A stretch of 26,323 nucleotides of DNA, taken from assembly GCA_934247125.1 (NCBI GenBank), contig CAKQIZ010000020.1:1-26323 (forward strand), written 5' to 3'. A program made the position numbers and the translations under genes. This document shows positions 13,895 to 21,942 of the stretch, one piece after another; position 1 is the stretch's first letter, and each line of letters opens with the position of its first letter. Origin of the DNA: an uncultured Clostridia bacterium. Lineage in GTDB: Bacteria; Bacillota; Clostridia; Peptostreptococcales; Anaerovoracaceae. The notes beneath the pieces were generated by a model, which was not told the DNA's origin, ran no database searches, and was given only the letters and a program-made list of their open reading frames with translations.

Positions 13895-15024
13895 AACTTG
13901 AACTGATAGCAACAGCAACATTCGGACTTGAAGCGGTAGTAAGGAGGGAAGTGGAGGCTCTGGGATACAAGGTGCTCAGGACAGAGGACGGCAAGGTCAC
14001 TTACCTCGGAGATGAGAGAGCGATAGTCAGGTCGAATCTCTGGCTCAGGAGTGCGGACAGAGTGCTTCTCAAAATGGCGGAATTCAGGGCAGATGAGTTC
14101 GAGGCGCTTTTTCAGCAGACAAAGGCTCTGCCGTGGGAGCAGCTGATACCGCCGGACGGCAGATTCACGGTGACGGGAACATCCGTAAAATCAAAGCTGC
14201 ACAGTGTTCCGGCGTGTCAGAAGATAGTTAAGAAAGCGATCGTCGACAGGCTGGGCGAGACTTACGGCATAGAGACTTTCGAGGAGACCGGAGCGGAATA
14301 TACCGTGAAAGCGACACTGCTCAAGGACAGGGTGACGCTTACCGTGGACACCAGCGGAACAGGACTGCACAAGCGCGGATACAGACAGGCGGATGTTGCG
14401 GCGCCTATCAAGGAAACGCTGGCGGCAGCGATGGTGCAGCTGTCATTCTGGAATGCCGACAGAGTGCTCATAGATCCGTGCTGCGGATCGGGAACGATAC
14501 CGATCGAAGCGGCGATGATCGGCAGGAACATAGCTCCGGGGCTGAACAGATCATTCGCATGCGAAGGCTGGGAGCTGATAGACAAGAGCATATGGAAAGA
14601 AGAGAAAAAAGCGGCATTCGAGGCTATAAGATACGACAAAAAGCTGCAGATCTACGGATTTGACATAGACAAAAAAGCAGTCTCTGCGGCGAGAGAAAAT
14701 GCCGAGGAGGCGGGTGTGGACGACTGCATCGTCTTTGGAAAAAACGATGTGGCAAACCTCAGAGCTGCCGGGCAGAACGGCATCATAATAACGAACCCGC
14801 CGTACGGCGAGAGGATAGGCGAAGCTGAGCAGATAGAAGCGATATACAGGGCTCTCGGAGGATTCATGACAAAAAATCCCGACTGGTCGCTTTTCATGGT
14901 GACTACGGACAAAGAAGCTGAAGAAAAAGTCATGGGGCGGAAGGCGGAGCGCAGGAGAAAGCTTTACAACGGAAGACTGGAGGTATGCTACTATCAGTTC
15001 CACGGAAAAAGAGTACATGACTAG
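13891..15024 (+). CDS. rlmL: THUMP-domain 23S rRNA (guanine-N2) methyltransferase, RlmL/YpsC type
   Basis: Predicted class I SAM-dependent methyltransferase modifying guanine in 23S rRNA (the E. coli RlmL target is G2445). The 377 residues comprise an N-terminal ferredoxin-like part and a THUMP domain (about 50-155, SNLWLRSADRVLL through the GTGLHKRGYR hinge at 156-165), then a Rossmann methyltransferase with DPCCGSGTIPIEAA (195-208), IYGFDIDKKAV (254-264) and the catalytic NPPYGERIG (302-310). Length matches the single-function YpsC form, not the fused RlmKL. ATG at 13891 overlaps the mreB stop (ATGA) and has AGGAG at 13874-13878, so the gene is coupled to mreB. Confidence 0.93.
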   Translation: MKLELIATATFGLEAVVRREVEALGYKVLRTEDGKVTYLGDERAIVRSNLWLRSADRVLLKMAEFRADEFEALFQQTKALPWEQLIPPDGRFTVTGTSVKSKLHSVPACQKIVKKAIVDRLGETYGIETFEETGAEYTVKATLLKDRVTLTVDTSGTGLHKRGYRQADVAAPIKETLAAAMVQLSFWNADRVLIDPCCGSGTIPIEAAMIGRNIAPGLNRSFACEGWELIDKSIWKEEKKAAFEAIRYDKKLQIYGFDIDKKAVSAARENAEEAGVDDCIVFGKNDVANLRAAGQNGIIITNPPYGERIGEAEQIEAIYRALGGFMTKNPDWSLFMVTTDKEAEEKVMGRKAERRRKLYNGRLEVCYYQFHGKRVHD

Positions 15025-15044
15025 CCTTTGCATGCAGCATATGG

Positions 15045-15068
15045 AAAATGCCGGATATCCGGTATTTT
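15045..15068 (+). terminator. Probable terminator after rlmL
   Basis: AAAATGCCGG and CCGGTATTTT form a 10-bp stem (one G-U pair) with an ATAT loop. The T-run is short (ATTTTAC), and the sequence is almost symmetric, so it might instead be a protein-binding palindrome. Confidence 0.55.
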
Positions 15069-15082
15069 ACTGATAAAAACGA

Positions 15083-15112
15083 TTTACCCGGGGGATAATA
15101 TGTTATTATAGT
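15083..15112 (+). promoter_or_regulatory. Promoter of the arginine deiminase operon
   Basis: -35 TTTACC (15083-15088), 18-base spacer, -10 TATAGT (15107-15112), about 50 bases upstream of the arcB ATG. AAGGAG follows as ribosome binding site at about 15147-15152. I did not recognise an ArgR box, and a CRP/FNR-type site is not evident. Confidence 0.5.
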
Positions 15113-15161
15113 GGCATATAAAGCGAAGATAAATAATTTTTAAGATAAGGAGATTTTTAAA

Positions 15162-16157
15162 ATGGCAGTAAACTTAAAAGGAAGAAGTTTTTTAACACTT
15201 ATGGATTTCACGCCTGAGGAGATCAGGTACATGCTCGATCTGGCCCGCGATCTCAAGGCAAAGAAAAGAGCGGGAATAAGGACCGAAGTTTTGAAAGGAA
15301 AGAACATAGTGCTTCTTTTTGAGAAGACTTCCACCAGAACGAGATGCTCTTTTGAAGTCGCTTGCCACGATGAGGGTGCAAATGTCACTTTTCTGGATTC
15401 AAAGAGTTCACAGATGGGAAAGAAGGAGAGTCTCGAGGATTCGGCAAAGGTCCTGGGAAGATTTTTTGACGGCATAGAATACAGAGGATATGAGCAGTCT
15501 GTTGTCGAGGATCTAGCGAGATTTTCAGGAGTGCCTGTGTGGAACGGCCTGACAGATGTAGATCATCCGACACAGATACTTGCAGATATGCTCACGATAG
15601 AAGAACATGTGAACAAGCCTCTCAGCAAGGTGAAGGTGGTATTCTGCGGCGATATCAGAAACAACATGAGCTATGCGTGGATGTATGGATGTGCGAAGAT
15701 GGGAATGCACTATGTGGCTTACGGCCCTGACACGCTCGCGGCAGAGCTTGACAGCGAGATACTCAAAAAGGTCAATGCAGCGGCTGAGGAGACAGGAGCT
15801 GTGATAGAGGTGTCATCCGATCCGAAGTGCCTTGAAGGCGCAGATGTGATATACACTGACATCTGGGCTTCGATGGGCGAAGAAGCCGAGATTCCGGAAA
15901 GAGTGAAACTGCTCACCCCTTACAAGGTGACGATGGAAATGCTGGAGCAGACAGGAAACCCTGACGTGATCTTCCTGCACTGCCTGCCGTCTTTCCATGA
16001 CTTTGAAACTGATATGGCCAGAGAACAGAAAGAGCTGGGATACGATATAAGAGAAGTGACAGACGAAGTATTCAGAAGCAGACATTCAAAAGTATTCGAT
16101 GAAGCGGAAAACAGGATGCATACGATAAAAGCTGTTATCGTTGCAACGATAGGATAA
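15162..16157 (+). CDS. arcB: Ornithine carbamoyltransferase (catabolic, ArcB)
   Basis: Here expected to run in the catabolic direction: citrulline plus phosphate to ornithine plus carbamoyl phosphate. The 331-residue enzyme has the carbamoyl-phosphate site STRTR (57-61), a second loop ending in HPTQ (135-138), DIWASMGEE (233-241) and the ornithine site HCLPSFHD (273-280), all intact. ATG 15162 has AAGGAG just upstream. The catabolic call rests on its position as first gene ahead of arcA and arcC; sequence alone does not separate it cleanly from the biosynthetic ArgF, and no other arg genes are nearby. Confidence 0.93.
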   Translation: MAVNLKGRSFLTLMDFTPEEIRYMLDLARDLKAKKRAGIRTEVLKGKNIVLLFEKTSTRTRCSFEVACHDEGANVTFLDSKSSQMGKKESLEDSAKVLGRFFDGIEYRGYEQSVVEDLARFSGVPVWNGLTDVDHPTQILADMLTIEEHVNKPLSKVKVVFCGDIRNNMSYAWMYGCAKMGMHYVAYGPDTLAAELDSEILKKVNAAAEETGAVIEVSSDPKCLEGADVIYTDIWASMGEEAEIPERVKLLTPYKVTMEMLEQTGNPDVIFLHCLPSFHDFETDMAREQKELGYDIREVTDEVFRSRHSKVFDEAENRMHTIKAVIVATIG

Positions 16158-16211
16158 GTAAAAACCAGCTCTCTGATTCAAGGAACGGCCAGAGGGAAAG
16201 GAAGGTTTTAT

Positions 16212-17429
16212 ATGAAACCGGGAATAAACAATTATTCGGAGATAGGCAAACTGAACAAAGTCCTGCTTCACCGGATCGGTGACGAGATCGAGGGACTGGT
16301 GCCTGACAACTTTGAACGTCTGCTGTTCGATGATATACCATACCTGAAAGTAGCACAGCAGGAACATGACAAGTTCGCAGATGTTCTTCGTGAGAACGAT
16401 GTTGAAGTCATCTATTATGTCGATGAGACTGTAAAAGCGCTCAGAGACAGGAAGGTGCGGGAGCGCTTCGTCAGGGAGTTCGTCAGCGAGAGCGATATAC
16501 ATTCGGATGCGGTAAAAGAGGCGCTCGAAGAATATCTGATGTCTATGAGTGTGAAGGATATGGTCGAAAAGACTATCTCCGGAGTGAAGAAAAGCGAGCT
16601 GAGCGTCAAGTCTACGTCGCTTGCCGATTATATCTCGTCGGGATATCCGTATTACACGGATCCGATGCCTAACCTGTATTTTACAAGAGACCAGGGCGCA
16701 TGCGTCGGAGACGGAGTCAGCATATACCACATGAGCACTGCGGCACGAAGACGTGAAGCTCTGCTGCTGAAGTATATGTTCAGGTATGGCAGCTCATTCG
16801 CGCCTGAGGGTACGAATATCTGGTATGATTATGACCAGGCATACTCGATGGAGGGCGGAGACGTACTGGTGCTTTCCGACGAGATCGTGGCGATAGGACT
16901 TTCGCAGAGGACAACGGTGGCAGGCATAGAACAGTTCGCGCGTAATATACTGAACAAGTCGTCATTTCACAAGATACTGGTGTTTGACATACCGAAGTGC
17001 AGAGCTTTCATGCATCTCGATACGGTTTTTACTATGGTGGATTTCGACAAGTTCACGATACACCCCGAGATCGAGGGTCCGCTGCAGCTTTTTGAGATAA
17101 CGCTGGACAGAGAGGGGAACGCACATTTCAGCAGCATACAGGATGAGCTCGCGAATATACTGAAAAACGAGCTGGGGCTGCCTGCAGTCGACCTGATAAG
17201 ATGTGGCGGCGAAGATCCTCAGGCCGCGCAGAGAGAACAGTGGAACGACGGTTCCAACACGCTGGCGATAGCTCCGGGAGTCGTGGTGACTTATGAGAGG
17301 AACTACGTGACGAACGATCTTCTTGACAAGAAAGGAATAAAGGTGCTGACGATACCGAGTTCTGAACTTTCAAGAGGAAGAGGCGGTCCGAGATGCATGA
17401 GCTGTCCGGTGAACAGGGAAGACCTGTGA
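16212..17429 (+). CDS. arcA: Arginine deiminase
   Basis: Hydrolyses L-arginine to citrulline and ammonia, first reaction of the ADI pathway, in the cytosol. The 405-residue protein has the expected guanidine-modifying-enzyme features: the FTRD segment (157-160), MEGGDVL (213-219), FMHLDTVFT with His268 and Asp270 (266-274) and the nucleophile Cys395 in RGGPRCMSCPVNRE at the C-terminus. ATG 16212 is preceded by GGAAAGGAAGG. It is 54 bases after arcB; a weak CTCT/AGAG hairpin is all that lies between. Confidence 0.97.
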   Translation: MKPGINNYSEIGKLNKVLLHRIGDEIEGLVPDNFERLLFDDIPYLKVAQQEHDKFADVLRENDVEVIYYVDETVKALRDRKVRERFVREFVSESDIHSDAVKEALEEYLMSMSVKDMVEKTISGVKKSELSVKSTSLADYISSGYPYYTDPMPNLYFTRDQGACVGDGVSIYHMSTAARRREALLLKYMFRYGSSFAPEGTNIWYDYDQAYSMEGGDVLVLSDEIVAIGLSQRTTVAGIEQFARNILNKSSFHKILVFDIPKCRAFMHLDTVFTMVDFDKFTIHPEIEGPLQLFEITLDREGNAHFSSIQDELANILKNELGLPAVDLIRCGGEDPQAAQREQWNDGSNTLAIAPGVVVTYERNYVTNDLLDKKGIKVLTIPSSELSRGRGGPRCMSCPVNREDL

Positions 17430-17463
17430 TTCTTCAGGATGCAGTTTTTCAGGAGGAAAACAG

Positions 17464-18411
17464 ATGAATGACAAGAGAATCGTAGTGGCTCTGGGCGGCA
17501 ACGCTCTGCAGTCAAAAGACGGTCCGGCGACTGCTGAAGCTCAGCTTGAGGTCGTCAGGAAAACGTGTGAGCATATAGCCAGGATCAGCGGCATGGGACA
17601 TGAGATCGCCGTGGTGCACGGCAACGGGCCGCAGGTCGGCAGGATCGTGATGGCGTCGGAAGCAGCAGGAGAAGTGACGCCTGTCATGCCTTTCGATGTG
17701 TGCGGGGCTATGTCGCAGGGGTATATAGGATATCATATCCAGCAGTGCCTGAAGTACGCGCTGAATAAAGATAATCGCAATATACCGGTCGTGACGGTCG
17801 CGACTCAGATGATAGTCGATGAGAGAGACCCCGCTTTCCAGAACCCGACCAAGCCGATAGGTCCATTTTATACGAAGGATCAGGCGGAGAAGCTGAGTGA
17901 GGAAAAGGGTTATGTGATGAAGGAGGATTCGGGGCGAGGCTACAGGAGAGTGGTCGCGTCGCCGCTGCCGCAGAGGATCGTGGAGATCGAGGCAGTCAGG
18001 CAGCTGTGGGATCATTCTATCGTGATAACGTGCGGAGGAGGAGGGATCCCGGTCATCGAGAATCCGGACGGCACGCTGCGCGGGGTCGCTGCAGTGATCG
18101 ACAAGGATTTCGCAGCCGAGCTGCTGGCGGAGAAAGTCAACGCTGATATACTGATGATCCTGACAGAAGTGGAAAAGGTAGCGATCGATTTCGGAAAGCC
18201 GGATCAGAGGGATCTTTCGGGAATGACACTGGCAGAGGCTGCAAAGTACGTGCGCGAAGGACAGTTCCCTGCGGGCAGCATGCTGCCTAAGGTGGAGGCT
18301 GCGATGAAATTCGTAAGGACGTATCCGAATAAAAAAGCTATAATAACCTCGCTCGACAAGGCAGTCGAAGCACTGGAAGGGAAAACCGGTACAGTGATAA
18401 CCTTCAACTGA
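17464..18411 (+). CDS. arcC: Carbamate kinase
   Basis: Transfers phosphate from carbamoyl phosphate to ADP, giving ATP, CO2 and NH3; the energy-yielding last step of the ADI pathway. The 315-residue protein has the amino-acid-kinase motifs VVALGGNALQ (7-16), VHGNGPQVGRI (51-61), the AMSQGYIGY segment near 81-89, ITCGGGGIPV around 187-196, and a C-terminal GSMLPKVEAAMKFV. ATG 17464 follows CAGGAGGAAAAC. It lies 34 bases after arcA. No arcD (arginine/ornithine antiporter) or argR gene accompanies the three enzymes. After the stop only a weak T-less hairpin (18407-18425) is visible. Confidence 0.97.
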   Translation: MNDKRIVVALGGNALQSKDGPATAEAQLEVVRKTCEHIARISGMGHEIAVVHGNGPQVGRIVMASEAAGEVTPVMPFDVCGAMSQGYIGYHIQQCLKYALNKDNRNIPVVTVATQMIVDERDPAFQNPTKPIGPFYTKDQAEKLSEEKGYVMKEDSGRGYRRVVASPLPQRIVEIEAVRQLWDHSIVITCGGGGIPVIENPDGTLRGVAAVIDKDFAAELLAEKVNADILMILTEVEKVAIDFGKPDQRDLSGMTLAEAAKYVREGQFPAGSMLPKVEAAMKFVRTYPNKKAIITSLDKAVEALEGKTGTVITFN

Positions 18412-18481
18412 GCTCAGAACTCAGTGAGTTCGGCGAATTCATGAAATAATGAGTTTTGTTTGTCGTTAAAAAATAATTTAC

Positions 18482-18510
18482 TTGCTTTAAACAATATTAA
18501 GTGATATTAT
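18482..18510 (+). promoter_or_regulatory. Promoter of the CYTH-domain gene
   Basis: -35 TTGCTT (18482-18487), 17-base spacer, -10 TATTAT (18505-18510), 66 bases before the ATG. Confidence 0.6.
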
Positions 18511-18576
18511 CAATAAAGTCATCTTTTCGTAGATAAGACAAGCATCATACATTTGGAAGAAATCAGAAGGTAAAAT

Positions 18577-19194
18577 ATGGAGATTGAATTAAAGTACAGG
18601 ATACCTACGCGGGAAGTTGCAGATGATATCTGGAAAGACAAACTTTTTTTTACTAAGGAAGAAGCAGGAACAAGAGAAGAAGCCTGCTTCAATGCCAGAT
18701 ATTTCGACACGCCGGATTTTGATCTTGCCAGAAATGATATGGCATACAGAGTCAGAAAAGAAGGATGCAGATGGGTGGCGGCACTTAAGTGGAAAGGACA
18801 CAGTGAAGGTGCTCTCCACATGCGAGAGGAGATAAATGTTCCTGTGGACGACGACAAGGCTGCTCCTGAGGTTTTCGGAGAAAGCGAGATCGGAGCAGAG
18901 CTTATGAGAGTGATCGGTGAGAAGCCTCTCTACAGCATGCTCGAGACGAGATTCCACCGCAGACGTTTCAGGATAGATACGGGAACGGGCATCTTTGAAC
19001 TGTCTGTCGATGAGGGCTTCATAGTTACGCCTTACGGTGAAGAACCTATATCTGAAGTCGAACTCGAACTTTTTTCAGGCGAGACTTCGGAACTGCAGGA
19101 GCTCGGTGAAAAGCTTCAGAAGAAATATGATCTTGAAAAGGAAGAACGAAGCAAGTATTCGAGAGGAATAGATATAATACGGGCAGGCAGATAG
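18577..19194 (+). CDS. CYTH domain protein, probable inorganic triphosphatase
   Basis: Soluble 205-residue protein of the CYTH superfamily (triphosphate tunnel metalloenzymes), which hydrolyse inorganic tripolyphosphate or related triphosphates using divalent metal. The signature EIELKYRI is at residues 2-9 (ExExK). Other tunnel strands are visible: YFDTPDFDLARNDMAYRVRK (about 47-66), AALKWKG (71-77), LETRFHRRRFRI (124-135), ELSVDEGFI (141-149) and ISEVELELFSG (158-168). Thus all eight strands and the basic and acidic tunnel residues seem present. ATG 18577 has AGAAGG upstream. It is a single-gene unit between its own promoter and a terminator. The exact substrate is unknown; thiamine triphosphatase or adenylate-cyclase-like activity is also possible. 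Confidence 0.88.
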   Translation: MEIELKYRIPTREVADDIWKDKLFFTKEEAGTREEACFNARYFDTPDFDLARNDMAYRVRKEGCRWVAALKWKGHSEGALHMREEINVPVDDDKAAPEVFGESEIGAELMRVIGEKPLYSMLETRFHRRRFRIDTGTGIFELSVDEGFIVTPYGEEPISEVELELFSGETSELQELGEKLQKKYDLEKEERSKYSRGIDIIRAGR

Positions 19195-19239
19195 CATACA
19201 GGCGGAAATATCGGAAAAAATAAAGAAACGGTCATAAAA

Positions 19240-19271
19240 AAGGGCTTGAGAGATCTTCACAGGTCCTTTTT
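19240..19271. terminator. Bidirectional terminator between the CYTH gene and mnmM
   Basis: AAGGGCTTG (19240-19248) pairs with CAGGTCCTT (19260-19268), 9 bp with two G-U pairs and an 11-base loop. TTTTT follows on the plus strand and an A-run (19236-19241) precedes it, giving a T-run on the minus strand. Confidence 0.75.
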
Positions 19272-19282
19272 ATTATCCGGGC

Positions 19283-19300
19283 AATATCATTTGTGATATT
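19283..19300. repeat. 18-bp palindrome, copy 2
   Basis: AATATCATTTGTGATATT, 7-bp arms AATATCA/TGATATT around TTTG. One base different from copy 1 at 10038-10055 and preceded at the same 7-base distance by TTTTTATTA, here the T-run of the terminator. Confidence 0.5.
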
Positions 19301-19321
19301 TGGCTGCTGAGCTTATATCAT

Positions 19322-19900
19322 TCAGCGCTTTTTAGTGATGAGAAGTATCTCGGGCGGATCGTTTTTCTGGTTTGCTATATTCACGTATGCTGCGTGATAT
19401 ATGCGGGAGTCCAGTTCGCGCGCCATGGAAAGGAGTGCTTCCTTCTCTTCGGGGCCCTTGCTGTGACCGCTGTACATCGTTATGCACAGAAGGCCGTCTT
19501 TCTGCAGCAGCTCCAGTGCCTTTTCTGCAGCAGCGACTGTCGATGCACGTTCCGTGACGGTGGTCCTGTCGCCGCCCGGAAGATAGCCCAGGTTGAACAC
19601 GATGGCTTTTACAGGCGATCTGATATATCTGTCCATGTTTTCATGGGAATCGCAGATCAGCTTCACGGTCCCGTCGTCGAGACGATCCCGGAAGCCGTTT
19701 GATATCAGGAGCTCTTTTGTATTGTCTGTCGCCTGCGGCTGTATGTCGAATGCGTAAAGCGCAGACGGTCCGTGCTGCAGGAGTCTGAGCGTGTCGTGGC
19801 CGTTGCCGCATGTCGCGTCAACTAGCACGTCTCCGGGAGATATATATCCCGAAACGATGAACATGGCGAAATCTGTCGTAGTCTGGATTATATTTGACAT
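19322..19900 (-). CDS. mnmM: tRNA (mnm5s2U34) methyltransferase MnmM (YtqB)
   Basis: Class I SAM-dependent methyltransferase of the YtqB family (PF06962), shown in Bacillus to methylate 5-aminomethyl-2-thiouridine at the tRNA wobble position. The 192-residue protein has motif I VLVDATCGNGHDT (25-37), acidic motif II in YAFDIQPQA (49-57), NLGYLPGGD (103-111), which is the family's distinctive signature, and MYSGHSKGP (142-150). ATG 19900 has AAGGA 12 bases upstream and a good promoter further out. It is divergent from tig and convergent with the CYTH gene. Before the recent MnmM work this would have been called a generic rRNA methylase. Confidence 0.9.
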   Translation of the reverse strand: MSNIIQTTTDFAMFIVSGYISPGDVLVDATCGNGHDTLRLLQHGPSALYAFDIQPQATDNTKELLISNGFRDRLDDGTVKLICDSHENMDRYIRSPVKAIVFNLGYLPGGDRTTVTERASTVAAAEKALELLQKDGLLCITMYSGHSKGPEEKEALLSMARELDSRIYHAAYVNIANQKNDPPEILLITKKR

Positions 19901-19934
19901 TTATGGTACACATCCTTATAATAACATTTATTAA

Positions 19935-19963
19935 ATTATGTTACTATGCGAAACTGATGTCAA
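19935..19963 (-). promoter_or_regulatory. Promoter of mnmM
   Basis: On the minus strand -35 TTGACA (19958-19963, perfect) and -10 CATAAT (19935-19940) are 17 bases apart, 35 bases upstream of the ATG. Confidence 0.8.
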
Positions 19964-19968
19964 GAGCC

Positions 19969-19997
19969 TTTACTTTTAAAAGGAAACAAGGTATAAT
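19969..19997 (+). promoter_or_regulatory. Promoter of the tig-clp-lon cluster
   Basis: -35 TTTACT (19969-19974), 17-base spacer, -10 TATAAT (19992-19997). It lies almost back to back with the mnmM promoter. A second TATAAT-like element lies near 20015. No CIRCE or CtsR heptad repeat is visible here. Confidence 0.6.
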
Positions 19998-20038
19998 AAA
20001 ATGCATTATGTGTTTATAATCGAGGAGGATATATATTC

Positions 20039-21322
20039 ATGAAACCAACATTAATTTCAAAAGAAAACAACGAAGCAAAATTCACTATGGACTTTACCGC
20101 AGAGGAATTTGAGAATTCAGTGATAAATGTCTATAAGGCTCAGAAGGATAAATTCACTATCGACGGCTTTAGAAAAGGCAAGGCGCCCAGAAGCATCATA
20201 GAGAAGAAGTACGGAGAAGGCATATTCTTTGAAGATGCTATCAATGATCTCTTCTCGACTTATTATCCGCAGGCTGTAGAAGCACTTTCACTGGACGTTA
20301 TCGACAGTCCGAGAGCTGAATTCGGCGAGATCAAGAAGGGCGAAGACTTCACAGTTACTATTACTGTTGAATGCTATCCTGAGATCACGGTAAAAGACTA
20401 CAAGGGTGTTGAGATCGAAGCTGTAAGCAGCGAAGTTACAGACGAGGATATAGACAACGAACTCAAGGCAAGAGCTAAGAGAAATGCCAGAATGGTGACT
20501 GTAGACAGACCTGCAAAAGAAGGAGACACTGTCCTCATCGATTACGAAGGCTGGGTAGGAGACACTCAGTTCGAAGGAGGCACGGCAGAAAGACAGCCTC
20601 TCAAGCTGGGTTCGGGTACATTCATTCCTGGATTTGAAGAGCAGCTTGTAGGTGTAAGCACAGGTGAAGACAAGGATGTCAAGGTTACTTTCCCTGAAGA
20701 GTATCACGCGGAAGATCTCGCAGGAAAAGAAGCGGTATTCAAGTGCAAGGTCCACGAAGTCAAAGAAGAAGAGATCCCTGAGATCAACGATGAGTTCGTA
20801 AAGGACATCAGCGAATTCGATACACTCGACGAGTTCAAGGAAGACATCAGAAAAGAACTCGAAAAGTCAAAGGCTTCAAGAGCAGAAAACTCAATGAAGA
20901 ACAGCGTGCTCGCAAAGGTATTCGAAGCAAACGATATCGATATTCCTAAGCCGCTCGTTGAAAGCGAACTCGACAGCACTCTGTCAGAATTCGATCAGCA
21001 GCTCAGAAGCCAGGGTCTCGATCTGAACTCTTACATGGAATACATCGGCAAGAACACTAAGGAGTTAAGAGACGAGCTCAGAGAAGAAGCTGAGAAGAAA
21101 GTAAAGACAAGAATGATCGTGACTGCAGTTGCAGATCAGGAGAACTTCGAAGTGACTGACGAAGAGATCGGCACTGAAATCGAAAACATGGGTAAACAGT
21201 ACGGCATCGAAGCTGACAAGATCAGAGAGATGCTTGGAGAACAGAATATCGGCATGATCGCAGGCGACATCAAGATCAGAAAAGCAGTCGAATTCATGTA
21301 CGACAACGCTGTGAAAAAATAG
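20039..21322 (+). CDS. tig: Trigger factor (peptidyl-prolyl isomerase chaperone)
   Basis: Ribosome-associated chaperone that meets nascent chains at the exit tunnel. The 427-residue protein has the usual three parts: N-terminal ribosome-binding domain with the signature GFRKGKAPRSIIEKKYG (43-59), an FKBP-type isomerase domain at about 158-243 (GDTVLIDYEGWVG, LGSGTFIPGFEEQLVG) and a helical C-terminal chaperone domain. ATG 20039 follows GAGGAGG (20022-20028) with 10 bases of spacing. It is the first gene of tig-clpP-clpX-lon-engB, with clpP 22 bases downstream. The coding sequence is rich in GAA, AAG and CTC-type codons, suggesting high expression. Confidence 0.98.
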   Translation: MKPTLISKENNEAKFTMDFTAEEFENSVINVYKAQKDKFTIDGFRKGKAPRSIIEKKYGEGIFFEDAINDLFSTYYPQAVEALSLDVIDSPRAEFGEIKKGEDFTVTITVECYPEITVKDYKGVEIEAVSSEVTDEDIDNELKARAKRNARMVTVDRPAKEGDTVLIDYEGWVGDTQFEGGTAERQPLKLGSGTFIPGFEEQLVGVSTGEDKDVKVTFPEEYHAEDLAGKEAVFKCKVHEVKEEEIPEINDEFVKDISEFDTLDEFKEDIRKELEKSKASRAENSMKNSVLAKVFEANDIDIPKPLVESELDSTLSEFDQQLRSQGLDLNSYMEYIGKNTKELRDELREEAEKKVKTRMIVTAVADQENFEVTDEEIGTEIENMGKQYGIEADKIREMLGEQNIGMIAGDIKIRKAVEFMYDNAVKK

Positions 21323-21344
21323 GCAAAAATAAGGAGGTCCGGAT

Positions 21345-21926
21345 ATGGCATTAGTACCATATGTTATTGAGCAGACAAGCAGAGGAGAAAGGTCTTACGA
21401 TATATACTCGAGACTTTTGAAAGACAGGATAATATTTTTAGGGGAGGCTATCGACGAGCATATAGCCAGCCTTGTAGTCGCTCAGTTGTTATTTTTGGAA
21501 GCTGAAGATCCGGATAAGGATATAAATATATATATAAACAGCCCCGGCGGTTCTGTGACCGCCGGCATGGCTATTTATGATACCATGCAGTATGTAAAGC
21601 CTGAAGTTTCCACGATATGCGTGGGAATGGCGGCGAGCATGGGTGCATTTTTACTGTCGGCAGGTCAGAAAGGCAAGCGTTTTGCACTTCCGAATGCCGA
21701 AATCATGATCCATCAGCCACTCGGAGGTGTGCAGGGGCAGGCTGAAGACATAAAGATACATGCTGAATGGATCCTGAAAACGAGAGAGAAGCTGAACAGA
21801 ATACTCAGTGAAAACACAGGACAGCCCTTAGATATTATTGCCAGAGACACAGACAGAGATAATTTCATGTCAGCGGAAGATGCTGTGAAATACGGCCTTA
21901 TTGACAAGGTGATAAAAGACAGATAG
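21345..21926 (+). CDS. clpP: ATP-dependent Clp protease proteolytic subunit
   Basis: Serine protease that assembles into a double heptameric chamber and degrades substrates fed by ClpX or other Clp ATPases. The 193-residue product has the oxyanion region [15 protein letters not shown] (65-79) and the complete triad Ser98 ([14 protein letters not shown]), His123 ([10 protein letters not shown]) and Asp172 (DTDRDNFMS). The start [16 protein letters not shown] matches the family, with a very short propeptide at most. AAGGAGG precedes the ATG. clpX begins 16 bases after the stop. Confidence 0.98.
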   Translation: MALVPYVIEQTSRGERSYDIYSRLLKDRIIFLGEAIDEHIASLVVAQLLFLEAEDPDKDINIYINSPGGSVTAGMAIYDTMQYVKPEVSTICVGMAASMGAFLLSAGQKGKRFALPNAEIMIHQPLGGVQGQAEDIKIHAEWILKTREKLNRILSENTGQPLDIIARDTDRDNFMSAEDAVKYGLIDKVIKDR

Positions 21927-21942
21927 ACAGGGGTGGTTATTT

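Noticed and set aside
18407..18425. Hairpin ACTGAG/CTCAGT overlapping the arcC stop as a terminator
   Set aside because: Short stem and no T-run directly after it; alternative pairing with GAGTTC is equally good, so it is not called a terminator.
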